The position numbers were made by a program, and so were the translations under genes. Positions 34,054 to 44,636 of a stretch of 64,000 nt of DNA are shown here, piece by piece; positions within the stretch are counted from its first letter, which is position 1, and each line of letters starts with the position of its first letter. Source of the stretch: Neonectria sp. B-13 (lineage: Eukaryota; Ascomycota; Sordariomycetes; Hypocreales; Nectriaceae); the NCBI GenBank assembly GCA_002682825.1, contig NOKP01000006.1:1302001-1366000 (forward strand). Reading direction: 5' to 3'. The notes below the pieces were generated by a model. That model was not told the origin of the DNA, made no database searches, and worked only from the letters and a program-made list of their open reading frames with translations.

Positions 34054-35076
34054 TTATCGCGCCTTCGCACCCCAACAACGCTCATATAACCTCTTGCGGT
34101 GTCTCCTCAGGTTGTCCAACCCCTCTAGACACTCAGCAAGTGCAAGATCTCGCCAGGCCAACGCATCATCGAGCATAAGATAGGTGTACGCAAACACGTC
34201 TGCGTCGAACAGTCCCGGTGCCGAGGCGCCGAAGAACCAGTCGTCGTCGGAGAGGACCGCTGACAGCGAGCGCAGGGCAGCGGCGGCGTCGGCATAGAGC
34301 TGCGGCGGGGTAATGTGCGGGCGGCGCGTGGTCTTGAGGATTTCGGACGTAGCAGCGGTGCGGAGAGTGTGGTGCAGCGGCGCGCGGAGGAGGATTGAGG
34401 ACGGGAGGTAGAGGCTCGCGAGGAGGGGGGCGTTGGCGGGGATGAGGTAGAGGGCGTGAAGCTGGGAGGGAGTCAGAAGCTTGTTACATTGCCCAATTGC
34501 ATTAGAGACGAGGACCGGGAGAGCAACTTACCCAGGCTGGGCGGATGTTCTGTGTCAGGAGGGCATGGTAGGCTGCCAGGCGAGGGGAGGTGACGTCCGG
34601 GAAATCGAGCGTCGCATGTTCGCGGGCGTAGTTGTAGATCTTGGCGCCGGTCAGGGGCACGGGCGAAGCCTTCGGGGACGGTGACGACGGCGGGAGCAAG
34701 AACGGCAGCGCGCCAGAGGGTGAGGCGTGGTTATTGGAGGGCACAAGATCAACGTCGACGCCGGCGATCCTTAGGACGGTCTATATTCACAGTCAACCAT
34801 TAGCATGAAGACCCAACTCGAATTGGTCAAAGGGGGGGTACACACCTGCCACTTGAGACACGAGGGGTTGAAGCTCGGATAGCCATGGGGCGCATCACCG
34901 TCGGCAACGAAGACATAGAGGGTCGGACGGGCGCGGGTTGCGGCCGGGGCGCGGACGGGGAGGGCCTCGGGGCCGTAGACGCGGAGGGGGAAGACGTCGA
35001 AGAGGCCACGGACCGGGGCCGGGACGGCGAACCAGCCGGGGCGCGAGCCGGCCTGGGGAGTAGCGGCAGCGGCCAT
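34054..35076 (-). CDS. sam35: Mitochondrial SAM complex subunit Sam35 (metaxin-like)
   Basis: Three exons (35076-34846, 34780-34532, 34461-34054), all phase 0, give 295 residues. The N-terminal WFAVPAPVRGLFDVFPLRVY segment and a thioredoxin/GST-like first domain, with the Cys-Leu-Lys-Trp-Gln helix (NPSCLKWQ) then TVLRIAGVDVDLVPSNNHASPSGALPFL-type continuation, match fungal Sam35/Tom38. The C-terminal GST-like half ends with DDDWFFGASAPGLFDADVFA and a basic tail. Sam35 sits on the cytosolic side of the outer membrane SAM complex and recognises the beta-signal of beta-barrel precursors. Exon 3 has no ATG of its own, so it is easily missed by simple frame scans. The start is the first ATG, after a purine-rich (minus-strand CT-rich) leader. 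Confidence 0.87.
34462..34531 (-). other. sam35: sam35 intron 2
   Basis: A 70-nt phase-0 intron with GTAAGT donor, CTGAC near the 3' end and CCCAG acceptor. It joins NIRPAW to LHALYLIP. Confidence 0.86.
34781..34845 (-). other. sam35: sam35 intron 1
   Basis: A 65-nt phase-0 intron with GTGTGT donor, GCTAAT/TTGACT branch candidates and ATAG acceptor. It joins SCLKWQ to TVLRIAG. Confidence 0.84.
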
Positions 35077-38000
35077 TGGGAGGAGGGAAGGAGCGAAGGA
35101 GGACGGCGCGAGGGTGCGCCTTGGAGTCTCGCGGTGGGAGGGAGGCTGCGCCGGGGTGGAAGCGGTGCAATGGCGATGCCAAACGGAGCGCCGAGGGTGG
35201 TTGAGCTTGTGATGCGAAGCTTCGCAAGCGGCAGCGCGTGGGGAGTGGAGTTCCGTTGGAGTTCCATTGGAACGCGGGCAAACTCCGGGGGCTTCAGGTA
35301 GGGACCGGTACGTACCTCTGCTCAGCTTGGACCCCGAATTTTCTCAAGGGGAGAATGCTTCACCGAGGCCACCGACGTACCTACACCGAGACATGACAGA
35401 GACCACCATGGAGAGCGAGGTTGGAAATGGCAAGATCAGCCATGCTACCGTCTATTTTACCAACAGCTCAGCCGAGCATACTTCGAGCGATTATTTTTCT
35501 CCTTGGAGGCCAGCTGCTGGTGAGCCACGTGGGGGCTCCTCTCTTTCCCCCCTGGGCCTCGTCTTGTGGGATCGTTAGTCTGTGGGGAAGTGTTTTGCGG
35601 CCGTCATGACGGGCTTCTGTCCGTTGGGAGGCAACGCGAGTAGAAACTTGAGATCTACGGCGAGTCATGCAACGGCGTCGATGGATCTAGGGTTTGGCAT
35701 TAAACGTCGTGGCTTCTGTTGCCTGCTCCCATCTGACTGGTATACTGAAGAAGCAACACATGCCTAGATGCCGCTCGAGGAATTCAAACGGCTAGTTCGG
35801 GATATGGCTAATGGAGTCCCGGGCGATGCAAACTTGTTTACATAACAAACGGAGTTCAGTTTCTTGGGGCTGTCGAAGTCGTAGCTCAGGTGTTGTGGCA
35901 CGGCGCCGGAAGCATCATTATCCCAGTAACTGGCGAGGGCACGGATAACGAAGGCTTCCAAACGATCGGCAGAATCGCGGCTTCTTGGCTGTACCTAGCT
36001 CTGGCTTCTCGCCGGTCCGACTGCCTCGTAACGAGGTCCACCGACCTTAGAGGTCGGTCTAGAAGTCCACCCCAGGTCGGGCGGGAGCCGCTCGTGAGCC
36101 GCAAAGCCCGCGGTTGATGCTCGGTCTGAGTTTGCCCGGGCCTAGCGGCATGGGACAAACACGGGATCGTGGCCGGGGTAATGACGTGTGGCAAAGCATG
36201 GTAAACTACTCCGGTACCTAGGTGGTGCGAAGCGAGGAAGAGAGAGAGAAAAAAAAAATTGACTAAAAAGCGGACCAAAGGCCCGAGGAAGACGCGGACT
36301 TGGACGTCCGGAAACCCAGGCCGATTCGCCGTGGACGAGTGGACAAGGACAAGCAGAGAGAGCGAGAGACTGGCCGATTGACCGAACGACAAAGGACCAA
36401 TGAGGGCTCGGCGGGTAGACAAGATGGGCTAAGGGGAAATCTCGGGATTCCCCACCGACCGGACTCCAGGACTGTTCACAGCTGGCTGGGCGGGATTCCG
36501 AAATGACCCGGCAGCCAAAAGCAGTGCAGGGACCTTATCACGACATTGACTGGGTCTAGAGGAACTAGTTTCACGAAGTCTCATCATTCCTGCCGTCGCG
36601 GATGGGCGGAGGGGGTTTGGATGGATGTTAGATAGGGGAAATAGTTACCGCCGTACTCGTATATGGGGACGGACGAAATGAAGATATTTTCATTCTCCTT
36701 CCACACGCACAACATTTAACTCACAGGCTAGCATACCGACGGCCGAGGACTGCAGTGATGAGGAAGTCTTTGATATGGAGAATTGCAGGTGGAATGACGC
36801 ATCACTGACATACATACTCTTGCCATCTATCTATACGTGTGCGTCTCTCTATCTCTATCTCCGTGCGCGCATGTGTGTGTCTCGCCATATGCTGCCGCAT
36901 GAGCCGAGGCCGGGACATGATGCTCCCCTCCGTCCCTCGATGACAAGCGGAAGGAACGAAGAGTCTGGCGACTTTTTTCCTTTACCCCACACCGCATCTC
37001 GTTGCAAGCTGGAGCACAAAGGTGGGGGGCTTCTCTAGCGTGATGTTTGTACATGGCTAGGTGGTCGCTCAGCCAGTCACTCGCCGGCGCTTCTAAATGC
37101 CCGGACCGTTTGGGAAAGTCGCCCCACGTTAAAGCCGAATGGAAGGAGAAGAAAAGGATCGGGAAAGAAGCGGGCTAAGCCTCTACCAGAGAGGGAGAGT
37201 GAGAGAGGTTGCAGTGAGCCCGGCAGCCAAGCCAAGCCCAAGCTTCTTAGCATCTGCAGGTGAAATGGAGAATTATTATCCGGTTGCCTGCAGTTGCAGG
37301 CCGCAGCACTAGCCGATTGCCACCGACGATTAGTCTAGTTGCCAACTCGGTGCTTCTCCAAGCTCTCTCTGTCGGGCTACGAATATCACTCATCAAGCTC
37401 AACCTCTCAGCATTCAAGGGTCCTGGGCGACGGGCCCCGAGTCCCCTTGTCGGGTTCCAGGCCCGGTCCAAATCGTCGTCCGCGTTCCCGCGCTTCCACG
37501 TTTCCTACCCCAGAACGCAGAACCCGTAATTGTCCCATGTAGGTACGAATACTACGCATCCATCGCGTCGGCCACCTCGCCAAGGAGGTAGGTAGGTAGG
37601 TATTCAGCCGCCCAGCCCAGCAAGGCCGAACCCAAGCGGCATAGGGGGGTTTCTCTCGTTTCTTCTTCTTCTTTTCTCACCCTCCTCTGGCGCGCTTACC
37701 GGCTTGGGGCCACATCATGAGTTTTCGATAAGATGCAGGTGCCAGGTGCTTTGACGGCGGTGCATCATCATCATCGCACGGATGCATATGCCGTGCCGTC
37801 CCGCCTATTCTCATCTCATCAGGGCGTCTTGCTGGCTTCGGAATCCTTTGTGACATGATAGACATCTCCTCATTCTCCCCCAGTCTACTACGTAATCTAG
37901 TATTCGCAGATCACCCTCTCTCGCTCTTGTCTCCGTCTCCGCTTCCCCCTCCCTCCACCACCCCGAGCCGCCTCTACACACAGTCTCTCTCCACATCAAT

Positions 38001-38755
38001 CCCGTCGGCAACTCCGTCTCACACATGTTTTGGCATCTTTCAACCCGCAGCCAACGGCTCCCACCACCCTCTACCTCCACCCTCCCCACCAAGCCCCCGG
38101 CCTCTTCCATGCCATCAGCCTAAAATCCGCCCGCTGCGGCGCCGCCTCGCCTTACTGCGTGCCTTGGCTTGCCTTGTTTGCGCTGCCGCTGTCGCACTTC
38201 TCCCTCCTCCCCTGCCCCATAATCTAGTTGTGTACATATCTCGGCTCGGATCTGCTAAAAACGTCACTACTACAACCTTGTTGTATCGACGGGGCCGGTG
38301 TCCTCATCCACCTCGGAGTGCCTACATCTACTTCTACTTCTGCTCCCGCACTCGTCTCGCTCTTTCCCGCTCTCTCCTCCACATCCGTCTGATTCCAACG
38401 CCCGCCGCTCCATCACACGCATATTCGTAGATACGAAAACCCTTGACAAGCATCCCCTTGTGAGACACACGCCATACACACCACCAATATAGACGCCGTC
38501 ACACCCTCTCGACAACGCCTCGCACGGTATCCATTATCTCCCTGCAACCGCCCGCCAACTGCACCTTCCTTTTGCCCAAGCTTTCAGGGCATCAGCCATA
38601 AAGCATCCCCCCTCGCCTTCTCCTCCGACGATCCATCCTCCCTCTTGTTACCTAACTCTCCTCTCCCGCCATTTTCTCTCCCACATCAATCACCAAACTC
38701 CCTCCATCAGCAAGCAACCCGGCCCTTCATACCGATACTACCTTACCTTACCAAA
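35077..38755. other. Long intergenic region before microprotein
   Basis: No recognisable gene is present. Features seen are purine tracts near 36234-36260 and 36350-36370 (pyrimidine-rich on the minus strand), an AGGT tetranucleotide run at 37586-37602, and a very pyrimidine-rich plus-strand stretch from about 37860 to 38755 that leads into the microprotein. Several upstream ATGs exist in that stretch (for example 37855, 38024). The 191-codon frame at 37855-38430 is Pro/Ser/Leu-rich by composition and not called. Confidence 0.5.
37586..37602. repeat. AGGT microsatellite
   Basis: Four tandem AGGT copies and one base of a fifth. AGGT/ACCT words recur in the intergenic DNA of this window. Confidence 0.8.
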
Positions 38756-38965
38756 ATGGACGCCCCCAGCTTCAGCAACACCTCGTCCGCCTCGTCGGCT
38801 CAGCAGTCCCCCACAATCCAGATGATCCCCCAGCCGCCCGCCCCCACTCAAATGAAGACATCGTCCACCGACGCCTTCCTCAAGGATTTCAACCTCGTCG
38901 CCGAGGCCGCCAAGCGCGCTCAGATGGCCGTCATGATGCGTGACTTTGAGGAGTGCGGCATCTAA
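38756..38965 (+). CDS. 69-residue microprotein, unknown function
   Basis: A short frame of 69 residues starts at an ATG in excellent context (ACCAAAATGG). The first half is Ser/Pro/Gln-rich and the second half (STDAFLKDFNLVAEAAKRAQ... to the end) is an amphipathic helix. Coding signs are the start context, C-ending codon preference matching its neighbours, and about 900 bases of pyrimidine-rich leader-like DNA in the same direction with nothing else downstream to explain it. I do not know its role. It could be a conserved small protein or the first exon of a longer gene, although no plausible continuation was found downstream. Confidence 0.6.
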   Translation: MDAPSFSNTSSASSAQQSPTIQMIPQPPAPTQMKTSSTDAFLKDFNLVAEAAKRAQMAVMMRDFEECGI

Positions 38966-41788
38966 TGATCCACGTCTCGTCAACGTTCTCGTTCTCGTTT
39001 TGACTCGGACCAAGCAGCGAGGGCCCAAACCGAAAGCCGCCGGCCTGGGGCTAATTCATCACCACCCAAACACCGCCACCACCAATCGATTCAACCCGAA
39101 TCCTCAGATCCAGCAATCCATCACCGCCGCCGCCCAGAGCCATTCATGTCCATCTTCAGCCGACGCGTACGACAGTGGCCTGTTCCCGTCCCGGTTCCCT
39201 TATCGCGGCTTACAGGCCCCATCCCATGAGCCCTGGCGCCCTTGGACCTAGCAGCAGCGTCTGCGGCAGCCTCGGGAGTCGAGTGGGTTTGTTCTTTGCT
39301 TTTCTCGTCGCTTCCCCTTACAGGAAGGGTGGGTGGTTCGATGCGGGCCCGATTATTCTATCTCCCGGCATAATCACCGGCTCAGGGCGGTGTGGGTCCC
39401 TTTACCCGGCCCGCTGCCCGATGACGATGAACTTGGATGGATCGATAGACGCGGACGTGGACTTGGACTGGCCGAGGTCGGCCGTGTATGGGCTGGTGAA
39501 CGCCTGGATGGATGGTTGAAAGGTGCCCATGATCTCCTACTGTTTTGGGCTCTCCTCTCTACGGGACAGACTTTGACCAACTGTTGCGGATGCGGACGAT
39601 GCCGAATTTCCTTGCTTTTTGTCTTTTTTCTTAGTTTTATTTTGGGTTGAAAGCGACTTGGGGTTCCGGCGTATGGGAAACACTATGGGATGCTAGGCAC
39701 AAAAGGCCCACTGGAGTTTTGTTTCTGCCGCCATGATTTGGGACGGTTGGCGATAGATGATAGCATGTTCGTACAGTACTGAGGTACTCGGACCAAAGAG
39801 GCAGGGGAATTGTTTTTGCTCTACTTTTGGGGGCATGTTACGGCAGCAGCTGGATCCTCCGATATACCATCGCCTTTATATTATACCAATCACCTATATC
39901 TCATCGCCATTGCCCACGTTGATGTTCATAGATGCTCCGAGTGACAAGAGGAGGGCTCAGCAGTAGGGTACCATGAACCTTGAACTGGTTTCACTGTGGC
40001 TGCATCCGGTGCATCTGGCGGTGATGAAACATTTTGGCACGTCGGCCCAACTCTGTTTCCTACGGTGTCGCCATGCCATGACGTTCTAGACTCTGAGCTT
40101 CGGGGGCGCTTCCGGTCTCTTTGAGACAGGAACGTGTTGATTGCCCCCTCATCCGAGACTGTGTTTGCCTTTGCTAACAACGTCGGTTCGGGGTTAACTT
40201 CGGTGCCCACCCTCCGTTGTACCCCGCCCTGAACTTAACGAGGAGGATGCGTATGGATAAAGAGCACGTGCTTGTAGACTTTGCGAGCATGTAGACACGG
40301 GAGATAGTTCGTGAGGAAGCCGGCATAGGCAGGTAGGCTCCTTGAGCATGCAGTACTAGTAGTGGGTGGCTGTTGAAAGCAGCAAGTTCTGAACCTTGTT
40401 CGGTGATCGGATGTTGTTCCCAGCTTCGAGTCGGACCACAGGTGGTGGTGGGTTGCACAACAGAAACCCGCTCCCTCGACGCGCGGGATAGAATGAATGG
40501 TCGGTGTATCCCTTGGATCAGGAATATTGGTATCCAGCCAGGTCACAGGCGGAACTTCCACTCCCCCCCTCCTCTCTCTCCCCTTCTTCCCTCTTCTTCT
40601 TCTATCTTCTTTCGCCCCCAAAATGCGACAAAGGAGACACAACTAAGTAGGTAATTAGGTACAGCGAATATGGACAGCGGAAGGCGTGCGTTCCCCCGCC
40701 AAACCGCCCGCACCAATCATCACCCCACGACGCCCGCCGTTTGCACCCCACGATCAGGGAAATCCGAGTGGGAGGGTGTGTGGGTTGTGTCTCCTTGCCG
40801 TCGCTCATCGACCAAGCGATCGATGGAAGGTGCGACTCAATGACGTCGGCTCACATCTTGCTTCAGGAGTTCAGGTGGTCCAGTAGGTCCGTACATGCAG
40901 CGGGGAAACTTGTTCCGGTCCGCTCAACCTCTGCTGTGCACCACGTCAAACCACAGAATCAATCAATCAATCAGTCAATCTCGAGAACGTCTCCTCGCTT
41001 CATCGACTCCAGCTCCCTCCCGCCCCCCCTCCACCTTGGGCTCCTTTCAACCCCTCCCCTTCTCCACTGGAGCCTAGAGGTAGGCACCGTACGTATGGAC
41101 TACTATGTACACTACGTACTGGCCCCTCCACTGGCTTTCTCTCTTCCCCTCCTCCCGCTGGTGTTCCTCGGGGCGGTTGGCGACTAGCTTCATCCCCGAG
41201 GGGGGGTTTCCATTGGAGGGGCAACGGCCTAGTTCCCTTTCTCTGGCCTTGCGACTCCGGACGCCCGTGAACGGCGGGACGGTACGGTAGGTCTCTCCGG
41301 CTTGGTGGCTCCAGTTCGCCATTGCCCGGAACGCACTTTGCACGCGATCAGGAAGTTCGGCGGTCCATCCCTGTTTTCTCTCGGTGTCTCGTCTCATCGT
41401 CTCCAATTTAACTCACTCTCACCTTCCCCATATTCATGACCTCAATGTTAGGTATCCATTGGCGATAAACTTTGACATCATTATTCCTGCCTGTCCTGCC
41501 CCAGCTAATTAGCCCCTACTATACTGTCCACTGCCGTCTCAACCCATCGCAATGCCCCGCCATTTGATGACCTGATCCCCCTCACCTCTGCCACGCCTCT
41601 CTCACTATTCCAGCTACAACCCCGCGATATCGTGCCCTATCTGGACGTTACCTCGCACCTGGTCTCTATCGATAGCCACCTCAGCTCATTCAAACCGCGC
41701 CATATCATCGCCACTACCGATATAACTATCAATCCCGTTGCCGTTCCGACCTTCTCCTCCGCAACCAGCCTCCTTCTGCTTATCCCCA
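38966..41788. other. Intergenic region before methyltransferase gene
   Basis: No gene is called. The first several hundred bases may be the 3' untranslated region of the microprotein gene. A CTTCTT-type pyrimidine run at about 40560-40620 and further CT-rich DNA up to 41788 suit the promoter and leader of the plus-strand methyltransferase gene. Frames here are short and lack domains. Confidence 0.5.
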
Positions 41789-42718
41789 ATGGCGGCTTCT
41801 CCTCTCTCCTTCGCCGGCCTCACCTTCGCTGAACACGGCCCCCGCTGGGACTCGGCATGGCGTGAAGCCCGCACTCCATGGGATCGCGGCGGTCCGTCCC
41901 CGGCTCTCCACGACCTACTCTCCCAGCGCACCGACCTTGTACCTCCCGCCCAGCACCACGATCACCGCGGCTTGCCCTTGCGCAATGCGACCGGCACTGT
42001 CGAGAAGAAGAGGGCCCTTGTCCCTGGCTGTGGCCGGGGTCACGACGTCCTTCTCCTCAGCTCCTGGGGCTACGATGTATGGGGGCTCGATTTCAGCTCA
42101 ACTGCCAAGGAGCAAGCCATTGCGAACCAAAAGAAGGCTGAAGAGGGTGGCCTATACAAGCCTATGGACGGTCTCGAGAAGGGAAACATCCATTGGGTGA
42201 CTGGCGACTTCTTCAGCCAAGAATGGACCGAGGGTATCGGGGCCGAGGCCAAGTTTGATCTCATATACGACTATACGGTAATGCCGCCTCTCCTCCCCTT
42301 CATCCCATTTCTCAATCGCATGCGTCCTCGTTATGCTTGCTATGCTTAAACACAGCGACTGACTTTGCAGTTTCTATGCGCCCTCCCTCGCGAAGCCAGG
42401 CCTCAATGGTCCAGGCGGATGACGGAGCTCCTCGCCTCGGACGGCCGGCTCATCTGCCTCGAGTTCCCGACGCACAAGCCCATGTCCGCTCAAGGACCTC
42501 CTTGGGGTGTCTCTCCAGAGCTCTACGAAGCTCTTCTCGCGGCTCCTGGGGAGGATATTATCTACCATGCCGACGGCACCGTCGACGAGACGCCCAGTCC
42601 CAAGCCCCGGACCGACGCATTGCATCGACTGAGCCTCATCAAACCCATACGGACGCACAGCTCCGGCACCGGCGATGACGGCACTATCCTCGACTTCATC
42701 TCTGTGTGGAGTCGATAG
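41789..42718 (+). CDS. Thiol/thiopurine methyltransferase-like SAM-dependent enzyme
   Basis: Exons 41789-42277 and 42371-42718 with a 93-nt phase-0 intron (GTAATG donor, CTGAC branch, TTGCAG acceptor) give 278 residues. Conserved family elements are the N-terminal WDSAW-(x)5-PWD motif (residues 20-32), SAM-binding motif I LVPGCGRGHD (77-86) with the acidic ribose-binding D101 in GLDFS, FDLIYDYTFLCALP across the splice junction, and the late ICLEFP strand. This is the TPMT/halide-thiol methyltransferase (HOL-like) fold that methylates thiols, bisulfide or halides. The substrate cannot be inferred, and no sulfur-metabolite cluster is nearby. Its 3' end faces the OTU protease gene at 132 bp. Confidence 0.87.
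42278..42370 (+). other. Intron of methyltransferase gene
   Basis: A 93-nt phase-0 intron with GTAATG donor, GACTGAC branch and TTGCAG acceptor. Splicing rebuilds IYDYT-FLCALP. Confidence 0.87.
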
Positions 42719-42850
42719 CCCTTTGCGCCCATTCCTGATCCTAGTCTACTCCAACTTTCGTTGCTTCTTCTTATCTCTGATACCAAACAACCGCCATACC
42801 TGATCATTATAACACATAAAAGTATAGGGCCTATTTTGCTCTGCTCTCCC

Positions 42851-43756
42851 TCATGGTGCCTTTCGGAGTGAGTTGTAGTGCTCCCCTAGCCCATAGCCGT
42901 GTCTATAGTAGGCCAACCATAGTGTCTTTCCCGATTTCACCCCCTCGTCCTCGCCAATACACTCCATCCGACCGTCTTGTACCACACGAATCTCTGTCTG
43001 GTACCGCCGTGCCAGAGCCATGAGCTCCAGCTGGCCACCCCACTCGGCCGTGTCTCGCATCTTGCGCGTGTAAGCCTCCAGGTCCTCTTCGAGAAACGGT
43101 GAGAAGTCGTCCCCGTGCTCAAGCATATAGGCCGCGGCGGCTCGGCGGACCGTTTTGTAAGCCGGCTCGCTATTGCCGTCACCGCTCAGGGGGATGTCGT
43201 TTTGGGCCAACTGGTCGGCAATGGAGGAGAACAGACAGTGGCCGTCGGGTATAATGTCCTTCTCCACGAGGCCGTGGGTCTCGAACGTCTTCTTCATGAA
43301 CTCGCTCTCTTTCGCGCGGTGGTCAGTCATGTTGGACGCTTCCTCCTCGGCCCGGACTGCGGCGGCTTCCTGCTCTGCGGCGCGACGGGCCAACCTGTCT
43401 TTTTGGCGGTTGCGCTTCTTGCCGGGTTGTTGCTGGTCTTGCTGCTGGGCGGCGGGCGTCGGCGTATCCTCAGACACGCTCAGCTTCCCCGTCGCCTCGG
43501 TCAACTCGTCCTCCTCCTGCGGCTCCGTCGTCTGTGGCGCGTCCACCTCGGCTCCGGCGCCCAGAGCGGCAGTCTCGGCGGCATGTCGGTCGCGCACGCT
43601 GCGCTCCATCTCGGCGCACTCGTCGCTGACGCCCTTGCGGGTCTTCTTGGTTGCGTTCTTCTTCTTGCCCGTGATGCGGCCCTGCAGGTCCTTGAGCTCG
43701 CACCGGTGGCGGGCCTGGAGCTGGTCGAGCGTCTCCGTGGGGGCGGCAGGGTCCAT
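42851..43756 (-). CDS. otu2: OTU-family deubiquitinase (Otu2/OTUD6-like)
   Basis: A single exon of 301 residues from the ATG at 43756 (context ACCATGG); the twelve codons in frame upstream begin only at TTG. A helical, charged N-terminal half (LDQLQARHRCELKDLQGRI, then KKRNRQKDRLARRAAEQEAA) precedes the OTU cysteine protease domain. The catalytic residues visible are D171 and C174 in PDGHCLFSSIADQL and H293 in GEHYNSLR. Architecture and length match yeast Otu2 and animal OTUD6A/B, which cleave ubiquitin chains and act on 40S ribosomal proteins or translation factors. It is tail-to-tail with the methyltransferase gene and upstream of apsA's 3' end. Confidence 0.91.
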   Translation of the reverse strand: MDPAAPTETLDQLQARHRCELKDLQGRITGKKKNATKKTRKGVSDECAEMERSVRDRHAAETAALGAGAEVDAPQTTEPQEEDELTEATGKLSVSEDTPTPAAQQQDQQQPGKKRNRQKDRLARRAAEQEAAAVRAEEEASNMTDHRAKESEFMKKTFETHGLVEKDIIPDGHCLFSSIADQLAQNDIPLSGDGNSEPAYKTVRRAAAAYMLEHGDDFSPFLEEDLEAYTRKMRDTAEWGGQLELMALARRYQTEIRVVQDGRMECIGEDEGVKSGKTLWLAYYRHGYGLGEHYNSLRKAP

Positions 43757-44636
43757 GGTCGGAGGCAGGGACGGGGAGGGGGGTTCTTGCAACCGTGGAG
43801 TTGGGGTGTTTTGCCACCGTTGTGGTCGGTGGAAAAAATAGAGGCGTAAATGAAGCTTGGAGCGCGGATCGCGGGGTAGCTGAGCTAGGATTCATCGGCG
43901 TCGAGGGATGGTGGGGCATCGACTCTCGGCGTCTCCCTCCGTCACCCTCCGCCATCCACCGTCTAAGTCAGGCCCGCATTCCAGCCACTGTAGCTTCATT
44001 TCAATCCGCATCGACTGATACATATTTATTTCTTCGTTTCTCGTATTCTTACTGCTCTTGTTTTTCCTCATACTTTTACACGGCAAGTAGAAAAAGCCCG
44101 TATGAACGAGCAACTAACATCTGATATTCCAAAGTTTTACTGTTGTCATACCAGCCATAGATAGCCAGTTTCAAAATGGAAAGTAGTCTGCTCTGTACTG
44201 AAATTTCTATTCGTTTTCCTATCTAAAGCTACATAAACAAGGAGACTGAACCGTATCCAAGAGACTAGCAATGTCCACGGTCCACGGGCCAGAATTTTAC
44301 TTCTTCCTAGCAAGCATAGCCATCTCAATTCAGACAAATCCTCCTCCCTCCGCCAACACCATGCTGCCGTTCCGATGACAACTTCCTCCTCCTTCACATC
44401 TCTAGGATGCCCTTTTCATTCTTATCCTCTGACAACCGGAAACTAAAAACGCCCAACACCACGCCCATCAGAAAATTGTCAGCAGGGCCAACCCGAAGGC
44501 CGAGAGAGACAAAAACCAGTCCCAAAATAATCTACAGAAAAAAGGGTATAATAGTTTTCCTCGCTCCACCGTATCAAAATGATTCAAAGAAATGCACAAT
44601 GGTGACCCTCGGGGGGCGTGTGATGTGCCTCAAGGG
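43757..44636. other. Intergenic region between OTU and ApsA genes
   Basis: This holds the presumed promoter of the OTU gene and the 3' untranslated region of the apsA gene on the same strand. It is AT-rich between about 44000 and 44600, with no gene seen. Confidence 0.55.

Noticed and set aside
37855..38430. 191-codon Pro/Ser/Leu-rich plus-strand frame
   Set aside because: Pure product of the pyrimidine-rich leader composition; at most an upstream frame of the microprotein gene.
43115..43849. 244-codon plus-strand frame
   Set aside because: Antisense shadow of the OTU protease gene with leucine/arginine-rich composition and no domain.
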